A stretch of DNA of 64,000 nucleotides, taken from positions 310,001 to 374,000 of the forward strand of contig NZ_JAPIVT010000002.1 in NCBI RefSeq assembly GCF_026239735.1. Direction: 5' to 3'. Below are positions 25,530 to 33,750 of this stretch, piece after piece (the stretch's first letter is position 1; the number at the start of each line of letters is the position of its first letter). The DNA comes from Pedobacter sp. MC2016-05 (lineage in GTDB: Bacteria; Bacteroidota; Bacteroidia; Sphingobacteriales; Sphingobacteriaceae). A model generated the notes under the pieces. The model was not told where the DNA came from. It did not search any database and saw only the letters and a program-made list of their open reading frames with translations. The position numbers and the translations under genes were made by a program.

Positions 25530-28500
25530 TCGTACAGATACCCAATCCGTAATCAATCTCGTTATCAATGGTCAACAGGCCATGACTACGCAACGCGAAT
25601 TAACCGATGCCCAACGGCGGTTAAATTCCGAAATGCGCAACATGCGACCGAATGATCCAGGGTACCGAGAGCGCTTGCGAGAAGTTCAAATGGTAAATGT
25701 AGCGTTGCGAGAGCAACGGGCAGAAATGCAGGGGATTGCTACAGAAGGCTCAAAGTTTAAAGAAATATTTTCTGGCGTATTTGCAGGGATTACTGCTGGC
25801 AATTTAGCTACCAGTGCTTTAGAAGCTATACCTGCAGTTCTTGGTAAAATAAAAGATGCCTATGCCGAAGCCGAAAAAAACAGAGCTGTATTGACCAATG
25901 CTTTTGGAGGTGATGCAAAGATCGCTGGGGAATCGCTAAAAATGTTAATGGATTATGCCGCACAAACTCCATTTGGAATGCAGGAAGCTACCGACAGTTA
26001 CATCAAACTGGTAAACCGTGGCATCGTGCCCACACGTGATGAAATGGTTAAGCTTGGCGATTTAGCAGCATCGCAGGGTAAAAGCCTTGACCAACTTGTG
26101 GAAGGGTTACTCGATGCTCAAACAGGCGAATTTGAACGATTAAAGGAATTCGGAATTCGTGCAAGTAAAAACGGCGATATGGTTTCCCTAAGTTTCAAGG
26201 GCATCACCAAAGAAGTGAAGTATACCGAAGAAGCGATAAAAGAAGCTGTTCTCGGTTTCGGTGCAATGAATGGCGTTTCAGGTATCATGGAAACTGTGAG
26301 TAAATCTATAGTCGGTTTAGAATCGAACATCGATGATACCTGGGATCAGATTTTCATGAAGATGGGCCAAAGTTCAGAAGGGTTGATCCATGGTGTTTAT
26401 TCGGTTTATGGGCAGGTTCTTGGATTCATAAACGAATCAATTTTGGCAACTGAAACAGTTGGGCAACGGTTAACTAAAGAATTTCAGAACCAGGCTACCG
26501 AAGTGCGGAATCTCGAACAAAGCGTGAATCCTTTACTTTCTCGATATGATGATTTGAAATCCAAAGGGAAATTAAACAAGGATGAGCAATCAGAACTTAA
26601 AAACGTAATTAATCAATTAGCGCTATCCATTCCTGGTGCGGTTACGCAATGGGATAAATATGGAAACGCTTTAGATATCAATGCAGGGAAAGCCCGGGAG
26701 TTTTTGAATATACAAAGGGCGGTGCTCAAAACTCAAAATAAAGAAACCATTGAGCAATTGGAATTGGAACTAAAAAGTTTCACCATGAAACGGGATGGAT
26801 TAATGAACAGTTTAAATTCTGGTAAAAGTATAAAAGCAGTGGGTTCTGATATCGTTGTTAAACCAATGACTGATAAGGAAAAGCTACAAATACAGCAGAG
26901 TTTGAAAGATGTTAACGATATGATTTCGCAAAACCAAAACGCAATTAAAGGTTTGAATGGAGATTATATGGTTGAAAACAATAAAAAAACAGATGCAGAG
27001 GTGAAATCATCAGCCAGAACCGAAGCTGTGATTAAAAAGAAAATCGAGGATTTAAAAGAGTTACGAGCCCAAGAAGATATCCATTCAAAAGCTTATGCGA
27101 AATACACCGCTGATATTAAGAAACTGGAGGACGAATTGAGCGGTGCAAAGGGTAAAAAATCTGCTAGTGAAAAATCTGCAGAAAAAGCCTATAAAAAACA
27201 GCAAGCAGATGCGGAGCATTTGAAAGCTGAATTGATCAAAAATGCAGAAGATTTATACTTGGAATCGTTGGATCTCGATGCCAAAGAAATTGAAGCTATT
27301 GATCGGAAATATGAAAAGCTGGAAGAAAAAGCCAAAGGGAATGCCCAAGCTTTAAAAGATATCGAGTGGCAGAAAGAAATTGAACTCTCTGCACTTTACC
27401 AGGTGCAAACACAACGAGCTGTTGATATTGCTGAAGAAAAGGGTAAGAAAATAACCGAACAATATTTAAAGGATGCAAATGCCTATTATGATGCGACCAC
27501 TTCAGATCATCAAAAAGAAATTGATAAACTCAATACCGAATACGATGAAAAACTTCGTTTGTATGAAATGTTCGGCGGCGATATGGAAGCGCTTGCCCGT
27601 GAATATTATGGCAGAGTTTCCGCCATTGAAGCAGGAGAAGATTCCAAAAAGGGAAAAAAAGGAAAAAAGAAGTTAACCAAAGAAGAAGAATTACAAGCTT
27701 ATTCCAAAGCTGCTATTGATGCGGCTTATGTTGTGGCTGATACTACTTTTCAAATCGGAGCAAATAAACGACAGGCAGAAACAGATGCTAAATTAAGTAC
27801 CCTTGAAAAGCAACGGCAGGCAGAACTCGATGCGGCAGAAGGAAACGAAGCTTCAAAGGCGGAGATCAATGCCCGTTATGCGGAAATGGAGAAGCAAGAG
27901 AAGTTGCGGGCATGGGAAGCAAATAGAAAAGCAGCGATAACACAGGCATTAATTAATGGGGCATTGGCAGCAACAAACATTTGGGCCACCACACCTAAAG
28001 CTGATTTTGGTGTGTCAACATACATCATGCTCGGACTATCGGCAGCAGCCACCATTGGAAGTATTGCTTCCATCGCTTCCCAGGAGCCACCACAATTTGC
28101 GAAAGGGGTTCGAAACTTTCAAGGCGGTACCGCTTTGGTTGGGGAAGCTGGCCGTGAAATTATCAACGAGGAAGATAAATGGTGGTTAACTGATGGACCA
28201 ACGTATGCAAATCTTGCACCTGGTGCCGATGTTTACAATGCCGCAGAAACTTCGCGGATATTGGCCGATCGCATGTATCAAAAAACGAGCTACACGCTAA
28301 ACACTACTGGCGCCCGCAATGCTGAAATGAGTTATCGGAATAACACCAACAGCACATCTACATCGAAAGCTGGCACTAACGCTTCAACTTCATCTGCAAA
28401 AGGCAATGATATGGATGAATTGAAAGGAATGCTGGCCGAAACGCTAAACGCCATTTATTCAGAATCTCAAAAGCCGGTTGTTTTGGATTACAATACAAAA

Positions 28501-28551
28501 GCCAATTATGAGAAGAAGATGAATTACGCTGTTAATAGTCAGAAGGCATAA
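25522..28551 (+). CDS. Tape measure protein
   Basis: A 1009-residue protein that sets tail length. The N-terminal part (about 100-260) contains the region typical of tape measure proteins (MLMDYAAQTPFGMQEATDSY, then LDQLVEGLLDAQTGEFERL). Residues about 490-700 form charged coiled coils with Lys/Glu heptads (KKIEDLKELRAQEDIHSK). A hydrophobic Ala/Gly-rich segment lies near 800-855, followed by the common ending FAKGVRNFQGGTALVGEAGRE (881-901). From length, the tail would be about 150 nm at 1.5 angstrom per residue. It ends one base before the convergent integrase gene. Confidence 0.92.
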   Translation: MANRTDTQSVINLVINGQQAMTTQRELTDAQRRLNSEMRNMRPNDPGYRERLREVQMVNVALREQRAEMQGIATEGSKFKEIFSGVFAGITAGNLATSALEAIPAVLGKIKDAYAEAEKNRAVLTNAFGGDAKIAGESLKMLMDYAAQTPFGMQEATDSYIKLVNRGIVPTRDEMVKLGDLAASQGKSLDQLVEGLLDAQTGEFERLKEFGIRASKNGDMVSLSFKGITKEVKYTEEAIKEAVLGFGAMNGVSGIMETVSKSIVGLESNIDDTWDQIFMKMGQSSEGLIHGVYSVYGQVLGFINESILATETVGQRLTKEFQNQATEVRNLEQSVNPLLSRYDDLKSKGKLNKDEQSELKNVINQLALSIPGAVTQWDKYGNALDINAGKAREFLNIQRAVLKTQNKETIEQLELELKSFTMKRDGLMNSLNSGKSIKAVGSDIVVKPMTDKEKLQIQQSLKDVNDMISQNQNAIKGLNGDYMVENNKKTDAEVKSSARTEAVIKKKIEDLKELRAQEDIHSKAYAKYTADIKKLEDELSGAKGKKSASEKSAEKAYKKQQADAEHLKAELIKNAEDLYLESLDLDAKEIEAIDRKYEKLEEKAKGNAQALKDIEWQKEIELSALYQVQTQRAVDIAEEKGKKITEQYLKDANAYYDATTSDHQKEIDKLNTEYDEKLRLYEMFGGDMEALAREYYGRVSAIEAGEDSKKGKKGKKKLTKEEELQAYSKAAIDAAYVVADTTFQIGANKRQAETDAKLSTLEKQRQAELDAAEGNEASKAEINARYAEMEKQEKLRAWEANRKAAITQALINGALAATNIWATTPKADFGVSTYIMLGLSAAATIGSIASIASQEPPQFAKGVRNFQGGTALVGEAGREIINEEDKWWLTDGPTYANLAPGADVYNAAETSRILADRMYQKTSYTLNTTGARNAEMSYRNNTNSTSTSKAGTNASTSSAKGNDMDELKGMLAETLNAIYSESQKPVVLDYNTKANYEKKMNYAVNSQKA

Positions 28552-29781
28552 TCAGGAAACAACGCGTAAATAAGCAGGCTTTGCAACGAAGAAACTGTTC
28601 ATGGTTTCGATACCTTCTCTTTTATCCGTATCACTCACGTGAACATAAATCATTGTTGTGCCTATTTTGCTATGCCCCATTATTTTTTGAAGGGTAACAA
28701 CGTCTTTCGTTTGTCGGTAATAATGTGTCCCAAAAGTATGTCTACTCACGTGAAAAGTTAAATTTTTTGTAATTCTCGTTGAACGTTGTTGGCTTTGCAT
28801 GGCTTTATTTACTTCAACTACGATATCTTTCAAAGTTCTGTTAATTTCCTGATCAGTGGGCAAAGAAAAAAAATTGCCGTTTTTATGTTCAATCAAACTT
28901 AGCGCAATTTGAGAAACAGGGATTTCAACAACTTTCCGAAATCGCCTTCCTTTCCATGGAATAAATCTCATCACCCGATCTATGCTCATCCACTCCCAAT
29001 TAGCTCTTTGTACATCCGAAATTCTTATTGAAGTGAAACACGAAAATAGAAAAGCCCTTAAAACCTTGTGTAATTCGGGAACCAGCCTGTTGCTATTGTA
29101 CACATCAACCATAGCTGTCAACTCATCTTCTTCCAAATAAACTAAAGATGAACCAAATGTGGCGCTCTTAAACTTTCGGTAGTCATTTGGCACCTGAAAA
29201 TTATCTTCTTCCGCATGATGGATGTAAGATTTAACATCCTTCAATCTAGTCCACACGGTTCCTGGTGCATTCCCTTTTTTCTTTAGAAAGGCGGCAAAAC
29301 CTTGAAAAAACTCCTTTGTCAAACCATGGAATGGAAGCGAGTTTCGGAATTGCCTTAATCTTTTAACCGTTCCCATTCCCGCTACATAGGTTTTATCTTC
29401 TATTACTTTGTACTTTCTACGTTCTTGTAACTTCAATTCCATGTAAACAATAAAGTCTTTTCTTCGATCTGTATGGGATAATTCATAATTAAAGCTTTCC
29501 ATTGTGAGTACGGTATCTTGAATCCTATAAACTTTAAAGATTTCGTTGATTTTTGTCAGCTCATTGGTGATTATCAACATATAATCGCTATGATCCTTAT
29601 CCTTTTTTGAACGGGATTTTATTTGACCAGTTTTGTTATCGATGAAATCGGCAGGCCAAGTGAGATCAAGCCCGATGTACCGCACCTCTCTATTGATGAT
29701 TACCTGTAAATACAGAGCAGCTTCACCATTCTTTTTAATGCGTGATAAATTTCCTTTAAGTTTTACTGAATAGCTTACCAT
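28552..29781 (-). CDS. Tyrosine site-specific recombinase (phage integrase)
   Basis: A 409-residue protein from the ATG at 29781; a TTG six codons upstream is an alternative. An arm-binding N-terminal region (about 1-85), a core-binding SAM-like domain (about 100-200) and the catalytic domain can be seen. The catalytic set is present: Arg in FTSIRISDVQ, Lys in WKGRRFRK, His-x-x-Arg in HVSRHTFG, His in GHSKIGTT, and Tyr in MIYVHV. It converges with the tape measure gene with no gap and lies next to the tRNA-Leu 3' end, so it should catalyse integration there. It is a phage-type Bacteroidota integrase. Confidence 0.95.
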   Translation of the reverse strand: MVSYSVKLKGNLSRIKKNGEAALYLQVIINREVRYIGLDLTWPADFIDNKTGQIKSRSKKDKDHSDYMLIITNELTKINEIFKVYRIQDTVLTMESFNYELSHTDRRKDFIVYMELKLQERRKYKVIEDKTYVAGMGTVKRLRQFRNSLPFHGLTKEFFQGFAAFLKKKGNAPGTVWTRLKDVKSYIHHAEEDNFQVPNDYRKFKSATFGSSLVYLEEDELTAMVDVYNSNRLVPELHKVLRAFLFSCFTSIRISDVQRANWEWMSIDRVMRFIPWKGRRFRKVVEIPVSQIALSLIEHKNGNFFSLPTDQEINRTLKDIVVEVNKAMQSQQRSTRITKNLTFHVSRHTFGTHYYRQTKDVVTLQKIMGHSKIGTTMIYVHVSDTDKREGIETMNSFFVAKPAYLRVVS

Positions 29782-29970
29782 GAGTTTTTTTTTATTCAAA
29801 AAGCTTACAGATTGCTGCTAAATACAAGGTTATCTAAAGCGTTTTTGATTGTTTGAACGATGTTGAAACAAAACTCCAGATTTTTGACTGTTGTATTTTT
29901 AAGAAAAGTGCCTTAGTATGAAACTAAGGCACTTTGAAAAGTATTCCTCTTATCTTCAACTAAGAGGTCG
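29782..29970. other. Probable attachment-site region between integrase and tRNA-Leu
   Basis: This stretch holds no gene. It contains the hairpin 29905-29935, and an inverted repeat CCTCTTA (29946-29952) and TAAGAGG (29961-29967) close to the tRNA 3' end. The core of recombination should lie at or beside the tRNA 3' end. The matching left copy is outside the window, so the exact core cannot be shown. Confidence 0.5.
29905..29935 (-). terminator. Hairpin downstream of tRNA-Leu
   Basis: AAAGTGCCTTAGT (29905-29917) pairs with ACTAAGGCACTTT (29923-29935), 13 base pairs, loop of five. Read on the minus strand it is followed by TTTTCTTAAAAA, which suits termination of the tRNA transcript. Whether it is host or phage DNA depends on the exact recombination point. 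Confidence 0.8.
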
Positions 29971-30050
29971 TACCCAGCGCCGGAGTCGAACCGGCACGGT
30001 TTCCCACAGGTGTTTGAGACCAGCGCGTCTACCAATTCCGCCAGCTGGGC
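29971..30050 (-). tRNA. tRNA-Leu (anticodon CAA)
   Basis: The minus strand folds as a tRNA: acceptor stem GCCCAGC at 30050-30044 pairing with GCTGGGT near 29972-29978, a D arm with GGAATTGGTAGACGC, anticodon loop CTCAAAC giving CAA, a short variable arm, and a T arm GCCGG-TTCGACT-CCGGC. The discriminator A is at 29971 and CCA is not encoded. One anticodon-stem pair (U28-U42) is a mismatch. The 3' end points to the prophage, so this is the likely integration target. Confidence 0.93.
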
Positions 30051-30130
30051 ATGTGTTGGACGGGGTTGCAAATGTAGAGAACGAAAGTTAAAATGCAAAA
30101 AATAATTTAAAATAATTTGTAATGCATTTA

Positions 30131-30436
30131 TTATCGGGTACTTGCATTCTCCGGCCTCTCATCTTTTAGCTTCCTGTCTACAATAAACGGTGCAAAAGGC
30201 AACAATGAAGCCACAAAAATAAGGAGCGCTTTACCAAATTTCCATTTTTGTTCTTGCCAGGCAAGAACCAGTGTAGCAGCATACAGTACAAACAATAAAC
30301 CATGAGCCCAGCCCGTATATTTAACAAATAGTGGCAAATCGGCAAAATACTTTAGTGGCATCGCGACGAAAAGCAAAAGCAAATAGGAAATTCCCTCTGC
30401 TACTGCTACCTTTCGGAAAATGGATAGTGAACTCAT
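30131..30436 (-). CDS. DUF3817 family small membrane protein
   Basis: A 101-residue integral membrane protein with three hydrophobic helices (about 14-32, 42-62, 69-88). The sequence KVAVAEGISYLLLLFVAMPLKY and a central GWAHGLLFVLY match the DUF3817 family, found in many bacteria and of unknown function. It is the first host gene beyond the tRNA. The upstream region (to 30660) is shared with a divergent gene and shows no convincing promoter. Confidence 0.82.
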   Translation of the reverse strand: MSSLSIFRKVAVAEGISYLLLLFVAMPLKYFADLPLFVKYTGWAHGLLFVLYAATLVLAWQEQKWKFGKALLIFVASLLPFAPFIVDRKLKDERPENASTR

Positions 30437-30659
30437 AAAATCTGATTTTGAGTCGAAAGTAACCCAAAGGAAGGCACAAACAAAAAGTAAAAAATGATTT
30501 TACACTTTGATGTTGCAATAGAACACGAACTTTTCAGGACTGCTAACAAGATGAAAATCACATTCTTCTTGCATACGAACATGGTTGCAGGTGAAATCAA
30601 TCAGCATAAATAAAAACATTTCAATAATTATTTTCATCTTTAGGGCTGAACTATTTTAA

Positions 30660-31817
30660 ATGAAAGCCCTCATCACTACACTATTATGTGCTTTGTCTTT
30701 GTGTTTACAAGCGCAAACTAAAATTCCGGTAATTAAAGCTGGAAGCAAGTCCGCCAAAATTTATGAAGAAGGTAATTCAGTTTCATCATGGGGAATAGAT
30801 CCTAAAACCTCTCCCGATATCTATACCACTAACAAGAATACCAATCGAAAAAAAGTTACTTGCCAAACCGATATAGATTCCATTACCTTGTGGGTTAAGC
30901 CTGGCGAGCAAAAAGATTTCATCGTATTGCTGAACGGTAAAGACTCCTGCTTGACAAGGATTAAATCTCCGGAAATCAAAAATTTTAGCAATCTGAAGCC
31001 AGAATTGCATGACTCTATCCCATTCCGCCTTAATCAATACAATACCAATCTGATTGCTGTTTTCTTCAACCACCAGGATTCGCTTCAAATGAATTTCGAT
31101 ACTGGAGCAACGGAGATGTCGTTAACTACCGATGCACTTACAAAAAAAGTAAAATCCAATCCTGAATTATATTCTCGCCTATTGGACATAAAACTGGGAA
31201 AGCGGACTTATCAAAGTAAAGTTTATGATACTCAGGTGGTGGGTCATGAGGCTGATGGTTTATTGGGCTGGGACATTTTCGACGGGATGGTGTTGGAACT
31301 CAATTATGATAAAAAGCTGATGGCTATTCATTCTAAAATGCCGGATAACATCATCAATAATCGCAAAACCTCCAGATTTAAGATCAAATACATCAACAAC
31401 AAACCTTTTATAGAAGGATTCATCTTTACTAATAAGCAGGCTTATAAAAACTGGTTTCTCTTTGATACGGGTTATCAGCGAACAGCGATGTTAGATAACG
31501 ACTTGCTTAAAACAGATAAATTTCCAACGGAAAAGATGGAAGTAATTAAAAAGGTAATCATGCGTGGAACCCAAAACAATGAAATTCCTGTGATTACAGC
31601 GAAACTTCAGAAGCTTAAACTTGGAAAATTTGTTCTTGAAAATATACCCGCACAGCTTTTAGGATCAGCTAAACCCATGCCTGGGATAAATATCCACATC
31701 CTGGGTTCTGATATCCTGAAACGTTTCAATACATATATTGATTTGCAAAAGGACCTAATTTACTTAATGCCTAATCAATTGTACAGCATGAAATATGCTG
31801 ACCAGAACAAAAGCTAA
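30660..31817 (+). CDS. Secreted retropepsin-like aspartyl protease
   Basis: A 385-residue protein with a signal peptide (MKALITTLLCALSLCLQAQ) and two lobes, each with a DTG motif: MNFDTGATEM (about 143-152) and FLFDTGYQRT (about 266-275). Each lobe also has a conserved hydrophobic-Gly end (GLLGWDIFDG, ILGSDILKRFN). This fits a two-lobed pepsin-type or duplicated retroviral-type aspartyl protease acting in the periplasm or outside. Substrate unknown. The gene is isolated. Confidence 0.82.
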   Translation: MKALITTLLCALSLCLQAQTKIPVIKAGSKSAKIYEEGNSVSSWGIDPKTSPDIYTTNKNTNRKKVTCQTDIDSITLWVKPGEQKDFIVLLNGKDSCLTRIKSPEIKNFSNLKPELHDSIPFRLNQYNTNLIAVFFNHQDSLQMNFDTGATEMSLTTDALTKKVKSNPELYSRLLDIKLGKRTYQSKVYDTQVVGHEADGLLGWDIFDGMVLELNYDKKLMAIHSKMPDNIINNRKTSRFKIKYINNKPFIEGFIFTNKQAYKNWFLFDTGYQRTAMLDNDLLKTDKFPTEKMEVIKKVIMRGTQNNEIPVITAKLQKLKLGKFVLENIPAQLLGSAKPMPGINIHILGSDILKRFNTYIDLQKDLIYLMPNQLYSMKYADQNKS

Positions 31818-32318
31818 TTCTTCTACCCTAGCCCCCACAAATCATCTAGTTCTTCCTTCTGATTCTCGTTTTTAAAAGACGTATCGCTGCCGAACGGCAA
31901 TATTAATTACCTATTCCCCTGGCCATATTTTTATCCCGCTAACAGCTTTTTGCACAAGTATCTATAAAAGCCAAGTTTGCCCACAACCACCGCATCTCTA
32001 TTGCACCGCTAAGGCAGGATAAAGGCATTTTAGGGCATAGATAAAAATGTTAGACTGGAAAGTGGAAACTTATAAGCCAGAAGAATCCGCTCGAAAATCT
32101 CTTTTTAACAAATAATTCTACCTATAAAGGAGAAAGCCTCATTACGCCAATCATATTCTAAAACTAAAGAACCATACCAACACTTTTTCGTCGACAAATT
32201 ACAGGCGTTGGTCTGATGCTTTCTTCGGCTGGTATAAAAGCCAATTTTCCGCTGAAACGTTTCCTGGGTGACCACGTCTTATTATCAGAAAACATTAAGA
32301 AACTTAAAATATAAAGTC
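31818..32318. other. 500-base stretch without a recognised gene
   Basis: No convincing gene on either strand. A short inverted repeat GCCGaaCGGC lies near 31889, and two similar segments TATAAAAGCCAA occur near 31963 and 32231. The stretch may hold a decayed gene or dispersed repeat; I cannot assign it. Confidence 0.5.
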
Positions 32319-32930
32319 ATGAAAAATTTAACAAAAACATTATTCGCAGTAGCATTAACAGCAGTAGTATTTACCTCTTCAGCAATCAGCAGCGCTGCTT
32401 CAGAACCATTAATTAAAGAAACTAAAGCTGCCGTAGCTCCAGGCTTTAACAGAATTTGGGTTAGCGGCAACGTTAAACTGGTTTTAACAAAAGGAAAAAC
32501 TCAGCACATTTCGGGTGCCGAAAATTTTGATGCCAGCAAAACTTCAGTAAACAGTGATGGAAAAACCTTATTCATCAATTCGATGGAGCATAACCTGGTA
32601 ACCATCAATATTACTATGCAGGATTTGGAAAGAATTGAAGCTTACGGACAATCTATCGTAGTAACCAGCAACAATTTCGATGTTAAAAACCTGCAGTTGT
32701 TTTTGCACCAAAGTGCAACAGCAAAAATTAAAACTTCCGCAGCCAGCTTGTACACCGTAGTTAATGAAGATGCGGTATTAAAACTAAACGGAAAAGCAGA
32801 GGAAAGCACCTTTATTGCAAGCAACATGAAAAATGTAAGCACTAAAGATTTTGCTACTCTAAAATCAGCTACCTACCATTCAAAAGCAATGATGGAAGCA
32901 GAACAAAATGCGCTTGCATTAGCTAAGTAA
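32319..32930 (+). CDS. Secreted GIN-domain (DUF2807-like) protein
   Basis: A 203-residue protein from the ATG at 32319. A signal peptide (MKNLTKTLFAVALTAVVFTSSAISSAAS) precedes a right-handed beta-helix-like domain, with repeated strands around KLVLTKGKTQHISG, FINSMEHNLVTINI and IVVTSNNFDVKNLQL, typical of the GIN domain family of putative adhesin heads. I chose the ATG at 32319 because the upstream in-frame TTG/ATG region would add charged residues before the signal sequence. A strong hairpin terminator follows. Function unknown. Confidence 0.8.
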   Translation: MKNLTKTLFAVALTAVVFTSSAISSAASEPLIKETKAAVAPGFNRIWVSGNVKLVLTKGKTQHISGAENFDASKTSVNSDGKTLFINSMEHNLVTINITMQDLERIEAYGQSIVVTSNNFDVKNLQLFLHQSATAKIKTSAASLYTVVNEDAVLKLNGKAEESTFIASNMKNVSTKDFATLKSATYHSKAMMEAEQNALALAK

Positions 32931-32953
32931 TCAGATAATCCTAGTAACAACTA

Positions 32954-32993
32954 AAAAATGTCCCACGAAGTAAATACTTCATGGGACATTTTT
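32954..32993 (+). terminator. Intrinsic terminator after the GIN-domain gene
   Basis: AAAAATGTCCCACGAAGT (32954-32971) pairs with ACTTCATGGGACATTTTT (32976-32993), one mismatch, loop AAAT, followed by a T-rich tail (TATT). It may act in both directions because the minus-strand gene at 33067 also ends nearby. Confidence 0.85.
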
Positions 32994-33066
32994 ATTAAAA
33001 TATAATTTGAGTAAATCAGGTGAAAATCGGACATAGCCGCATCATGATCATGATAACAATCAGATC

Positions 33067-33336
33067 TTATTGATGAGATTCCAATCCTCTACCGGTTTTG
33101 TGTTGCAATTCATCGATCCTTTTTGATGCTTCTGATTTAGATAAAGTTTCATCAAAGGATTCACCAGCTTCATCAGAAAGGGTTTTTAGATACGACTGCT
33201 GTGCACCCGTCATCGGCTCATCTCCTGTTGTCCAATCATCAGGATTTTTCACTGTATTGGAGCCCGTTAAACCATTGTGTTGATCATTGGCAGAATTTTC
33301 ATTCTGAGGAATTTGTTTTTCTTCGTTAGTATTCAT
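33067..33336 (-). CDS. DUF3072 protein
   Basis: An 89-residue hydrophilic protein. After a polar N-terminal half, the C-terminal segment MTGAQQSYLKTLSDEAGE followed by KSEASKRIDELQ matches the DUF3072 family (PF11272), small proteins common in soil bacteria and of unknown function. Length fits. It stands alone between the terminator at 32954 and the small lipoprotein gene. Confidence 0.85.
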   Translation of the reverse strand: MNTNEEKQIPQNENSANDQHNGLTGSNTVKNPDDWTTGDEPMTGAQQSYLKTLSDEAGESFDETLSKSEASKRIDELQHKTGRGLESHQ

Positions 33337-33461
33337 GACATGATTGTTTTAATGTTCAATTTCAACACTAAAACAAGAGGCAATGTTTTGTTTATTCCGA
33401 TAACGAATCGGAATACTGATATACAGCTAACAAATAAAAATTAGAAGCCCGAAGTATCCGC

Positions 33462-33587
33462 TTAATACCCCGTTCCCCGGCCGCCCCTTGGACTAAATTT
33501 GCTTTGAAATGCCGGACATGCTCTTTGCGAACAAGCTGAAAATAAAGTTAAAAGTACTAAGACAGTGAAAATGTAAGCGAGCTTCAT
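33462..33587 (-). CDS. Small lipoprotein
   Basis: A 41-residue reading frame. Residues 1-18 (MKLAYIFTVLVLLTLFSA) form a signal with a lipobox ending SAC at Cys19, followed by a mature tail of 23 residues rich in Gly, Arg and Pro (FSPRGGRGTGY at the end). Short lipoproteins with a C-terminal GRGTGY-type ending are familiar to me from this phylum. The start ATG at 33587 lies in a gene-free gap. Surface or periplasmic location is expected; function unknown. Confidence 0.7.
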   Translation of the reverse strand: MKLAYIFTVLVLLTLFSACSQRACPAFQSKFSPRGGRGTGY

Positions 33588-33750
33588 GGGATCTTTTTCT
33601 TACAAAGAACAGCTTCTGCTTTCATTACTGAAATAGTCTTTTATGGCTACAGAAAAAAATTTTTAGTAACTAAATCGGTAACGTTCTCAATGCAATATTT
33701 TCTTATTTGAGCTTATAATATTACCTTGATGCTGCTATATAAATCCTCCA

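Larger units (their letters stand above)
1..29971. mobile_element. Prophage, right-hand part (left end outside window)
   Basis: A continuous set of phage genes: head maturation protease, capsid, terminase large subunit, portal, amidase endolysin, tail fibres, tape measure and a tyrosine integrase. The integrase is the last gene and faces a tRNA-Leu gene whose 3' end is at 29971, which is the usual arrangement for integration into a tRNA 3' end. Genes overlap by 1 to 8 bases within modules, as in phage operons. No contractile sheath was recognised, so a siphovirus-type particle is inferred. The early region, repressor and left attachment site are not in the window, so completeness and activity cannot be judged. 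All structural genes read intact. Confidence 0.93.

Noticed and set aside
29913..30098. 61-codon frame on the minus strand over the tRNA
   Set aside because: It is a translation of the tRNA-Leu gene, a well-known false gene in Bacteroidota.
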